55,890 nt of DNA from Gracilaria domingensis (Eukaryota > Rhodophyta > Florideophyceae > Gracilariales > Gracilariaceae). A model generated the notes under the pieces. It did no database searches. It was not told the DNA's origin and worked only from the letters and a program-made list of their open reading frames with translations. Positions 23,014 to 31,279 of this stretch are shown one piece after another. Location of the stretch: NCBI GenBank assembly GCA_022539475.1, contig VCMS01000349.1:1-55890 (forward strand), written 5' to 3'. A program made the translations under genes and the position numbers. The first letter of the stretch is position 1. Every line of letters starts with the position of its first letter.

Positions 23014-23736
23014 ATGGCGCGCGCGCCGCCGCCGCGCGCACCCGCGCTGCTGCGCCCGCCGCCGCTGCTGCTGCTGCTGCTGCTGCTCGCGCTGGCGCGC
23101 GCGCAGCCGCCCGCGCCGCAGATCGGGCCCGTGGCGGCGCTGGGCGCCCTGCCGCCGCCAGAAGCGTCCGCAGAGCCCGCGCCCGCGCCGTCGCCCGAGC
23201 CCGACGACGGCGCCGAGGCGTCGCCGCAGCCCACGCTCGACGGCGACCTGTTCGCGCCGCCCACGCCCGACGACGACCTGCTCGCGCAGCCCACGCGCGA
23301 CGGCGACCTGCCCGCGCTGCCCACGCCCGACGGCGACCTGCTCGCGCAGCCCACGATGGACGACGACCTGTTCGAGCCGCCGTCGCCCGGCCCCACCCCC
23401 GACGCAGACCGCAGCCCCGACCGCAGCCCCGACGCCGTGCCGCCGCCGCCCGCGGAGTCGCCGCCGCCGCCGCCCGACGGCGCGCAGAGCGCGGAGCAGC
23501 AGCCGGACGACGGCGACGACGACGGCGGCGGCGGCATCGACGTGACGGGCGTCGTGCTGGCGTCCGTGTTCATCGTCGCCACCATCCTCCTCTCCGCGCT
23601 CGGCGTCCTGCTCTGCTCGCCCGCGCAGGCCCCCCCCGCGCCCGCCGCCGCCGCCGCGCCCGCCGCCGCGCCGCCGCCGCCGCCGCCGCCGCGCGCGCGC
23701 GCCGCCGTCACGCCGCCACCGCGCGCCGCGCTCTGA
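23014..23736 (+). CDS. Predicted type I membrane protein with 10-residue tandem repeat
   Basis: 240 residues from an ATG in good context (GCAGCATGG). The N-terminus is a signal-peptide-like Arg/Pro segment followed by a run of eight leucines and an ALARA-type end. Residues ~70-125 carry five tandem copies of a decapeptide P-T-x-D-[GD]-D-L-[FLP]-[AE]-x, encoded by a 30-bp repeat at about 23230-23382. A Pro/Asp-rich linker follows, then a transmembrane helix (VTGVVLASVFIVATILLSAL) at residues ~177-196, and an Ala/Pro/Arg-rich cytoplasmic tail. No family recognised. The regular Asp pattern would suit cation binding or cell-wall contact, which is inference. Lies upstream of CFIm25 on the same strand. 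Confidence 0.7.
   Translation: MARAPPPRAPALLRPPPLLLLLLLLALARAQPPAPQIGPVAALGALPPPEASAEPAPAPSPEPDDGAEASPQPTLDGDLFAPPTPDDDLLAQPTRDGDLPALPTPDGDLLAQPTMDDDLFEPPSPGPTPDADRSPDRSPDAVPPPPAESPPPPPDGAQSAEQQPDDGDDDGGGGIDVTGVVLASVFIVATILLSALGVLLCSPAQAPPAPAAAAAPAAAPPPPPPPRARAAVTPPPRAAL
23230..23382 (+). repeat. 30-bp coding minisatellite
   Basis: Five imperfect 30-bp units of the type CCCACG-x-x-GACG-x-CGACCTG in the gene at 23014, giving the repeated P-T-x-D-x-D-L decapeptide. Substitutions fall mostly where the residue varies, so the unit length is kept in frame. Confidence 0.75.
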
Positions 23737-23927
23737 CGCGCGCGCGCCACGTGCACACGTCGCGGCGGCGCCTCCTTTTCGCGCGCGCGCTTTTCGCGCG
23801 CGCGTTTTCCGCGCGCCGCGCGCGCGCCGCGCGCAATATGAGCGCGCGCGGCGGCGCGCCACCGCCGGCGCGCGCCGGCGGAGCGGCCGGGCGCGCGCAG
23901 CCGAGTCCCCCGCCCGCACGCAGCACC

Positions 23928-24175
23928 ATGACCGACGTGGCCGCCGAGCGCGCCGCCGCGTCCGCCGCGCCGCGCGCGCCGTCGCCCGCGCCGCCGCCGT
24001 CGCCGCGCGGCCCGCCCGCCGCCGCGCCGCGCGCCGCCGCCGCCGACGCGCTCGCGGACGCGCCCGCCGCCGCGGAGCGCGCCGCCGCCGCCGCGGGCGG
24101 CGAGGAGGGCGCCGCGGCGCTGCAGCGCGCGCCGCCGCCGGCGGGGCGGTCGCCGCCGCGCGACGGCGCGCACGC

Positions 24176-24211
<36 letters not shown>

Positions 24212-25210
24212 CGGCGCGCGCGAGCGCGCGCGCGAGCGCACGCCCGACCGCGCCGCCGAGCACAGTGGCGCGCCGCCTGGCGCGGACGCGGACGGCGGCG
24301 CGGACGGCGCGCGCTCGCACAGCTCGGCGGACGATCCGTTCGCGCAGCTGGACGTGGTGTCGACGATGGACCTGTTCGACGTGTCCAACTACACGTTCGG
24401 CATCAAGAACGAGCAGTGCCGCTGCAAGCTGATGCAGCCCGCGCCCGCGTCCAAGCCCGACCTGTACCGCCACCTGCGCGCGGCGTACCTCAAGCGCGGC
24501 ATCCGCCGCGCCGTGGGCGCGGTCATCCTGGTGCACAACCACCGCTTCCCGCACCTGCTGCTGCTGCAGCGCAAGGACGGCCGCGGCGAGTTTGTGCTGC
24601 CCGGCGGCCGCCTGCGCCCCGGCGAGAGCAACGAGGACGGGCTGCAGCGCAAGCTGCTGTCCAAGCTCACGCCGCCGCACGCGCCGCCCGCGCGCGCGCC
24701 GCGCGCCGAGGACGATGATGATGAGCACGACCGCATTGCTCGGCCCGACGTCGGTGAGAAATGTACGGTAACTTTTGTTTCTACTAAACAAAACACACAC
24801 ACAAGCAGCGCCCGCGTCGCCCCCGCGCCCCCCCGCCCCCGCGCTCCGCGCGCGCGCGCCCGTCGCCGCGCGCCCCGCCGCGCCGCTGCGCGCCGCCCAA
24901 CAAGATGTGCTGACCTGAGTCTCTGTTTTTTCCCCCCCCCCCCGCGTGTCGCGCCGCAGTGTGCAGCTGGTACGCCATCGATTTTGACCGCCGCTATTTT
25001 CCGTACGTGCCGGCGCACGTCACCAAGCCCAAGGAGGAGCTGCACATCTACGCCGTGTCGCTGCCGAGCACCTTCACCTTTGCCGTGCCCAACAACCTGC
25101 AGCTGCTCGCCGTGCCCATCTTCGACGTCTTCAACAACGCCGCCACCTACGGCGACGTCATCAGCTCCATCCCGTCCGTGCTGTCAAAGTACCACTTTAA
25201 CTACTGCTAG
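23928..25210 (+). CDS. NUDT21: CFIm25 / CPSF5, Nudix-fold subunit of mRNA 3'-end processing factor CFIm
   Basis: Two exons, 23928-24753 and 24960-25210, total 358 residues. The conserved part starts near FGIKNEQCRCKLMQP and includes the Nudix-fold core (GEFVLPGGRLRPGESNEDGL), then YPYIPAHITKPKE-like YFPYVPAHVTKPKEEL, and ends VLSKYHFNYC, matching the CFIm25 C-terminal pattern. As in the family, the Nudix box lacks the catalytic glutamates, so the protein should bind UGUA RNA with CFIm68/59 partners and not hydrolyse nucleotides. The start ATG (CAGCACCATGA) gives a ~140-residue Ala/Pro/Asp-rich extension, including 11 consecutive Asp from a (GAC)n tract at 24178-24210, not seen in the ~227-residue animal protein. 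ATG 23838 is an alternative start. Codons in the family region strongly favour C/G. Confidence 0.93.
24754..24959 (+). other. Spliceosomal intron of CFIm25 (206 bp)
   Basis: Donor G|GTGAGA at 24754, acceptor after a C-rich pyrimidine tract, CCGCAG at 24959. Phase 1. Joining the flanks keeps the frame and restores the CFIm25 alignment across the junction (…RPDV-V-CSWYAIDF…). Confidence 0.9.
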
Positions 25211-25376
25211 CAACCCGAACGCCCGCCCAGCTTGCGCCCCCACACACTCTGTACATACATAAAGAAAAGTTAAAAAAGCCCGTTGGATCATGTTTCACTG
25301 TCTCCTAGATACCTACAAGAGAAAAAAATTGTAACTGTGCTTTGTGTGTGAATAGATAAACTTACGCGAAGAGACC
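25211..25376. terminator. Convergent 3' ends of CFIm25 and RSH
   Basis: Only 166 bp separate the two stop codons. The stretch is A/T-richer than its surroundings; CATAAAG near 25258-25264 may act as the polyadenylation signal of CFIm25. Confidence 0.5.
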
Positions 25377-28300
25377 TCACCGTTCAATCTCTTCAATTTC
25401 CAGCTCCGACGCCGCCACGCTCTGACCGCTGCGCAGCAGTCTCAGAGACGCGGCGTCCTCCTCGTCGTCGCGAACAGCAGCAGCGCCGCCGCGCTCACGC
25501 CCGCGCGCGCACTCGCCAAAGTACTCGGCGCTCTCGTTGGGCCCCAGTCGCCGCGTCAGCTCCACCTCGTCGCACTCCTCAATGCGCTCAATCACGCACC
25601 GCAGGTGGTACGAGTCGCGCACCAGCAGCTCGAACGCCAGCGTCGCCATCAGCGTGTCCGCGTCCGTCACGGTGGCCGACCGCCGAATCGACGTGCCCAT
25701 GCTTGAAAGCACGCCGGACACGTACGAAAGCAGCCCGTTACAGTCCCTCGCCACCGCCACCATGCGCACTGGCTGCGCCGCCGCTCGCGAAACCTCCGGC
25801 GCTCCCGAGTCGCCGATTGCGTGAGCGCCGCGCCGTTCATACCGAGCGTCGTCCAGGTCCACCGCGTCAAACACGCCGTCGCCGTATTCCCTGGGCTTCA
25901 CGGCCCACTTCAGATCCACCACGTCGTTGCTGGAGCCCTGCTCGCACGCGCGCACCATGTGATTGCATTGTACTCGATGCACCAGTACCGCCTTGTTGGA
26001 CCCGCTGTTCAGACGTACACCCTTCACCTCATCTCCGCGAATAGGATGGCAGCACGGAGACAGGATAAATTCCACAACGGGCTCCTCGCCACGCCCGTCG
26101 CCCGCGCCGTCGTCGCCGCACGTATCAGACCGCCCGGCCTTGCCGCCGATACCCGCACCCCATCGCGAAAACGTGGAGTGTCTGCGGTCCCGCAACACGC
26201 TCAGTACCGTCCGTTCCAACGCGAACTGCTTCGGCGCGCGGCTCCCCTTCGCAACTGCGATGTAAAGGTCCTCCACCGTCGTCACGTCCTTCATGCCAAA
26301 GCAGGCGGACACAACCGCCGCCAGTCTTGGCATCACCTCGGCCAAACCAGCGTCCGACGGAATTGGTTCAAACAGCCGCCGCGCTTCATCCTCGAGAATG
26401 CGCCGCCCTCGGTCCAACATGTTGCCGCGGTCCTTGGCTCGCAAGAACTGCCGAATCTTCTGCCTCGCCGTTCGAGACTTTGCGTAACCTATCCACTCTG
26501 AGCACGGACCCGGCGACGATGGCGAGCTGATGATTCTCACCACGTCGGCGTTCTGCAGCTTGTAGTCAAACTCCACAGCCCTGCCGTTGACCTTCGCGCC
26601 TATCATTCGGTCCCCGACGTCAGAGTGAATCTGGTACGCCACGTCCACGGGCGTCGAATCCTTTGGAAGGTCAATGATGCGACCCTTGGGCGTGAACACG
26701 AACACGCGGTTCCCGAGCAGGTCTTTCCGAACGGCGTCCACGAGGTCTCTGGACGACGAGAACTCCTGAATGTACTCCCGGATGCTAATCAGCCATCCCT
26801 TTGTTCTCCGGCGCCATTCGAGGTCCAAACTTGCCTCTTGCTCGTTATCCTCATCCAGCTCTTGATTCAGGTTAAACCCGCTTGGACCGCGTTCCGACTG
26901 GAACAGCTCGGCCGCAATTCCTTCCTCCGCAATGCGATGCATCTCGGCGGTGCGGATTTGAATCTCCATGCTCAGAAAGGCAAACTTCTGCCCCAGCAAC
27001 ACCGTGGTGTGCAAACTCTGGTAGCCATTCGGTTTTGGGAAGGCAATATAGTCCTTCAGTCGCTTCGGAATGGGCTGCCACATGTTGTGGATCCTACCAA
27101 GCACGTGGTAGCACGCTTGGTTCGAGTCCACGCCGGGGTCCAGGTCCACCACAACGCGCATGGTCGCAATATCCATCATGGAGGACAGATTCTCGCCCGC
27201 TTGCATCCGGCGGTAAATGGAATACAGCTCCTTCGTGGAGCCGATCACTTCCACGGAGCGAATCATGTTGTACAGGATTCGGTCCTGCTCCAAAACGCTC
27301 TTCACGGTGGCTTCAGCGTTTTTCAAACTCTCGTGGAAGTTGGAGCGCGCAAGCATGGTTTCCACCTCGTACTTGAGATGTTGGTACTGCTCCGGATGAA
27401 GGTACATGAACGACAGCTCCTCAAGCTCGGACTTGATTCGTCTCATGCCCAACCGGTGCGCAAGCGGAGCGAAGAACTCGAGCGTCTCCTTCGAAATCTT
27501 CTTCTGCTTCGCGACGCTCATGTGCGCCAAGGTTCGCATGTTGTGCAGACGGTCCGCGAGTTTGACGATGATGACGCGCACGTCTTCCGTCATGGCCATG
27601 AACATGGCGCGAAGGTTATCGGCCTGCTTCTGCTGTTCTTCCTCCCGCTTCTGGCGCTCCTGCTGCCACGGGGGGATTCGGGGGGCGTCCGGCACGTCAA
27701 GCTCCGGGCGTGGGGGCGCCGGGGCGGTGAAGGTGGTGGTGGGGCTTCGCGGCGACTCGGCAGCAGCTTGAGCCATGGCCTTATCGCAGCGCACCTTCTT
27801 CGCAAGCTTGCTCAACTTTGTCTCCCCCTCGACTATCCGTCGCACGTCGCGCCCAAACAGAGTTTCCAGCTCGTCCAGCGTCACGGGCGTGTCCTCCACG
27901 GTATCATGCAGCAAGCCGGCAATAATGCAGTCGCGGTCCATTCGCAAATCGGCCAGGATGGCGGCGACGGCGACCGGGTGAATGATGAACGGCTCGCCAG
28001 ACTTTCGCTTCTGGCCGCGATGCGCAACCGTGGCCACCTCCAACGCGCAAAGCACGCGCTCCCGCGCGCGCGGCTCAAGATAGTCCAGCTTGGGGCGCAA
28101 GTCGCTCATGTAGCGCATGAGACTGGCGACCGACGGCAGCGGCTCGTGGCCGTGCAGCTTGAGCTGCACCGAGGTGACGAGCGGGCTCGGCTGCGGCGGC
28201 GGCACGCGCGGGATGGGCCGCCGCGCCGGCGGCGCCGACGGCGGCTGCCACGACGCGGGCGACGCGGGCGGGGCGGCGGTCTCCGTCGGCTCGTCGTTCG

Positions 28301-28436
28301 ACGCGGAGAGCGCGGCAAAGTGCGGGCGCGCGCGGCGCGCGGCCGCGCGCGGGAGCCGCTTGGCGGGCGTGCGCAGCGGGTGCGGCGCGGTGAGCGGGAG
28401 GCGGGCGCAGCCGCAAGAGAAGGCGGGCGCGTTCAT
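25377..28436 (-). CDS. RSH: Plastid-type RelA/SpoT homologue, (p)ppGpp synthetase/hydrolase
   Basis: 1,019 residues, intronless, from ATG at 28436 (MNAPAFSCGCARLPL). The Ser/Ala/Arg-rich first ~60 residues look like a plastid transit peptide. Order: HD hydrolase (~110-330) with HRGQKRKSGEPFIIHP and the intact HDTVEDT motif; synthetase (~370-530) with KRLKDYIAFPKPNGYQSLHT and EIQIRTAEMHRIAEEGIAAE; TGS (~578-640); helical domain; a Cys-containing zinc-finger-like segment around SPCCHPIRGDE (~795); C-terminal ACT (~890-965). Both enzymatic halves keep key residues, so it should make and degrade (p)ppGpp in the plastid. A ~55-residue Pro/Gln-rich insert lies between the two last helices of the HD domain (27640-27790). 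The same frame is open upstream to 28817 without a better start. Confidence 0.95.
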   Translation of the reverse strand: MNAPAFSCGCARLPLTAPHPLRTPAKRLPRAAARRARPHFAALSASNDEPTETAAPPASPASWQPPSAPPARRPIPRVPPPQPSPLVTSVQLKLHGHEPLPSVASLMRYMSDLRPKLDYLEPRARERVLCALEVATVAHRGQKRKSGEPFIIHPVAVAAILADLRMDRDCIIAGLLHDTVEDTPVTLDELETLFGRDVRRIVEGETKLSKLAKKVRCDKAMAQAAAESPRSPTTTFTAPAPPRPELDVPDAPRIPPWQQERQKREEEQQKQADNLRAMFMAMTEDVRVIIVKLADRLHNMRTLAHMSVAKQKKISKETLEFFAPLAHRLGMRRIKSELEELSFMYLHPEQYQHLKYEVETMLARSNFHESLKNAEATVKSVLEQDRILYNMIRSVEVIGSTKELYSIYRRMQAGENLSSMMDIATMRVVVDLDPGVDSNQACYHVLGRIHNMWQPIPKRLKDYIAFPKPNGYQSLHTTVLLGQKFAFLSMEIQIRTAEMHRIAEEGIAAELFQSERGPSGFNLNQELDEDNEQEASLDLEWRRRTKGWLISIREYIQEFSSSRDLVDAVRKDLLGNRVFVFTPKGRIIDLPKDSTPVDVAYQIHSDVGDRMIGAKVNGRAVEFDYKLQNADVVRIISSPSSPGPCSEWIGYAKSRTARQKIRQFLRAKDRGNMLDRGRRILEDEARRLFEPIPSDAGLAEVMPRLAAVVSACFGMKDVTTVEDLYIAVAKGSRAPKQFALERTVLSVLRDRRHSTFSRWGAGIGGKAGRSDTCGDDGAGDGRGEEPVVEFILSPCCHPIRGDEVKGVRLNSGSNKAVLVHRVQCNHMVRACEQGSSNDVVDLKWAVKPREYGDGVFDAVDLDDARYERRGAHAIGDSGAPEVSRAAAQPVRMVAVARDCNGLLSYVSGVLSSMGTSIRRSATVTDADTLMATLAFELLVRDSYHLRCVIERIEECDEVELTRRLGPNESAEYFGECARGRERGGAAAVRDDEEDAASLRLLRSGQSVAASELEIEEIER

Positions 28437-29708
28437 GGGGGAGGGGGGGGGCAGAAGGGGAAGAGGGGGGGAAGGAGAGGGGGAAGCGAGGCGGAGGAAG
28501 GCGCGCGGCGCAGGGGACGGAGTGGGTGGCGACCGCGGGGAAGGCGCCGCGGGGGGGGAGGGGGGTGCCTTAGGGTTGGCCGAGCTCAGCAGCGGCCGCG
28601 GGCCGCGGGGCAGAGCGTGAGCGCAGCGGCGTTGCGCGTCGCCACTTGACGGGAGCGACGTGGCCGCCGTCGCGGCGGCAGCCGGCCAATCGCAGCGCGC
28701 CGACGCAGCGTGTGCAATGGCATCGCGCCTCTCGCGCCATTCGCCGCGCGCAAAGCGCCGCCCAGATCGGCTCTCGCGCAGTCCGCCGCCACGCTTTCCG
28801 AATGGCCCCAGATACACCGCTGACAGAGGCTCATGTAAGCATTCCGCAGCTGTCAGCAGCGCGATGCCACAACAGCTCGTCAGCCTTAAACCCCGGAAAA
28901 TTTTAAGGGAAGGCTATCGTCGGTCCTCCAAAAATGAAGTACGCCACTCTTCCTCTGGTTCCAAACTGCGTTCGTGAATTGCTTGTGAGGGCATCCCCAC
29001 CGGTTTGACTAAATCCCAAAACCCATATTTGCCGGTCCTGCAATGGCTCTACAAAGGCACGACCTTGGTCACGCCAGCTCAAACACAGTAGATCTGCCCT
29101 AAACGTGCAACGTTTTAGGGCGTTTCTACTCGTCGGCCCAAATCCTAAAATAATGTTTCTATTTGTATGATTGTGATTCGTAGCGCAACATTCCCGTCTG
29201 TCAACGGATAGTCTGGCATAATCACCCCGAATGGCAAGTGGGCGCAAAGACCATACTTACGATAGGTTCCCAGATGCCCATCACCTTCAATGCTGGGTTA
29301 CCCCAAACAACGTTGTACTACACATATTTGACATGTCGTCTACCTCATCGTCTTTGACAGCTGATGAGACTGTCGATCAAGCAATTTTGCTTCTGCTTTT
29401 GTCCTTACAAACCGCTCCATCTACATGGCAGCGTGCAAATTTTCTAAAAAGCCGTAAAAAGTACATAGAAATACAACAACAGCGTGGTGTGTATCACAAT
29501 AATATTAACTAGTTCCATCGCAGCACAATTAATAAACCTATTTTTACTCACAAAGATTTTGAAAAAAGATACTTTGTCCCAAGATCAATATACCAAATAA
29601 TTTGAAAATTACTTTGTGTCACGAACAAATACTTTCAACAACACGACGACGCAACAAAACGTCATAGAGCAACCACTGACAAAAAACGGACTGCCGCCTT
29701 TTCCAAAC
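28437..29708. other. RSH upstream region and AT-rich intergenic DNA
   Basis: 28437-28840 is GC-rich with G runs (28440-28560) and is probably the RSH promoter and 5' UTR. From 28900 composition becomes AT-rich. A 93-codon frame at 29231-29512 (+) has an ATG but no recognisable domain, and I do not call it a gene. No other features seen. Confidence 0.6.
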
Positions 29709-30315
29709 TGTGGTAGAACCGATCGGTGCGAGCTGCTTGTGGGGAGCCCCGCGTGGGCTCGACCCTGCGAAAGAGTGAAACGCATGACACCTAATAGGTC
29801 GGCAGCACCCGCCGTTGCCTATAGTGCAAGGTGACCAAGTGGTAAATACGCCTGCACTGGTGTGCAGCAGGCACGTATAACCCTCGAGATCAGCAAAACT
29901 ATTAGAGGACTACTAGACGTACCAAATGGTGACTGTAGACCCGAACTAGTGTCGAATTAGCCTAGTTGGTGCTTCACTTTACCATTTGGTGTGGGAGGTT
30001 GGCGTCTTAGGGTTTTAGTACACCCGAGCGCCCCTCCGGCTCTCACGGACCTAGTGCCACTTGGGCCACCGGGAGGTGCATTTGTGGTGCACCACCCCGG
30101 CCACATATCTACACTACCTAGTAAATATTAATTCTAAATTAATGAAAATAAACAAATTAGTCCTTGCCATGCCTTTGCTTGAGCGTCTCACGTGGTACAG
30201 TAGACACTTGTGCTCAGAGGCCCGAAACGTCACCACTGGGTCTTGTAGAGCCCCCGTTGGTCCCGCGAACTATACTACGGACCCCCTTTCTACCGACAGG
30301 CACGCCTCGTGTGTA
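29709..30315 (-). mobile_element. Truncated Ty3/gypsy element in inverted orientation (one LTR plus polypurine tract)
   Basis: 29709-30279 is a diverged reverse-complement copy of the 572-bp LTR at 30575-31146. Beyond it, 30280-30315 matches the reverse complement of the polypurine tract and adjoining bases before the 3' LTR at 54970 (TACCGACAGGCACGCC shared). Similarity is lost after about 30315, so only the 3' end of a minus-strand element remains. With the LTR at 30575 it forms a head-to-head LTR pair separated by ~295 bp. Confidence 0.85.
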
Positions 30316-30569
30316 GAGCAACGCTCATCTATGAGTATTCTGACTGGACTAAGTCATATTTCCCGTTTACGGGTTTGCCTGGTACACGCCAGTATATGAC
30401 TAGTAGTTACTAGTGGTTGCCATTGGGATGGTTCGGACACGTGGGACACGGTGGAGCTGATCGGAGGTTGGCCACTAGACGTGGGCGGTTGCCACAATTA
30501 GTGGGAAGTTTAGTTAATATTATTTATTAATTTTAGTGAGGACACTACTTAGTGCGACGGCGTCGCCGC
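30316..30569. other. Spacer between inverted truncated element and complete Ty3 element
   Basis: About 250 bp without a gene, AT-rich near 30505-30535. No similarity to other parts of the window noticed. Confidence 0.5.
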
Positions 30570-30574
30570 CTTCG

Positions 30575-31146
30575 TGTAGTATAGCTCGGCCAGATCAACG
30601 GGGGCTCTACAAGACCAAGTGGTGACGTCACGGGCTCCCGGGCACGTGTGTCTACTGTACCACGTGGGACGCGCAAGCGCAGGCTTGGACAGGACTAATT
30701 AGTCTATTCTCGATAATTTAGAATTAATAATTACTAGGTAGTGTAGATATGTGGCCGGGGTGGTGCACCACAAATGCACCTCCCGGTGGCCCACGTGGCA
30801 CTAGGCCCGTGAGAGCCGGAGGGGCGCTCGGATGTACTAAACCCCCGAGCCGCCAACCTCCCACACCAAATGGTAAAGTCAAGCACCAACTAGGCTAATT
30901 TGACACCAGTTCGGTTCTACAGTCACCAATTGGTAAGTCTAGTAGTCCTCTAATAGTTTTGCTGACCTCGAGGGTTATACGTGCCTGCCGCACACCAGTG
31001 CAGGCGTATTTACCACTTGGTCACCGTGCACTATAGGCAACGGTGGGTGCTGCCGACCTATTAGGTGTCACGCGTTTCACTCCTCCGCCGGGTCGAGCCC
31101 ACGCGGGGCTCCCCACTAGCAGCTCGCACCGATCGGTTATACCACA
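30575..31146 (+). repeat. 5' LTR of Ty3/gypsy chromovirus
   Basis: 572 bp, TG...CA, offset from the 3' LTR by exactly 24,395 bp. Contains four exact ACCANNTGGT palindromes (30614, 30865, 30925, 31012). Confidence 0.95.
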
Positions 31147-31150
31147 TATT

Positions 31151-31166
31151 TTGGTCTCCCGACCTA
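31151..31166 (+). other. Candidate primer-binding site
   Basis: TGGTCTCCCGACCTAG begins four bases after the LTR. TGG would pair with a tRNA CCA end. Which tRNA is not clear to me. Confidence 0.6.
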
Positions 31167-31279
31167 GAAATCTGTGGATTACCAAGTGGTTTTGGGAAGG
31201 GAGGATTTGGAAGTCACGAGATACCCGAGTGGTTTGGTTCCCGTTGCCGAAGCAATTGGCTCCGACGCCAGTTACCTAA

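Noticed and set aside
22550..24800. Very long overlapping open frames on both strands in the GC-rich region
   Set aside because: They consist of Arg/Ala/Pro/Gly low complexity caused by lack of A/T-containing stop codons, without domains, and conflict with the membrane protein and CFIm25, which show signal peptide, helix and family motifs.
26625..28649. Long plus-strand open frame opposite RSH
   Set aside because: It is the antisense shadow of a well-supported gene with strong third-position GC; its translation has no domain.
29231..29512. Small gene of 93 codons
   Set aside because: It has an ATG but no domain, no conserved neighbour copy and no promoter signal; chance is sufficient.
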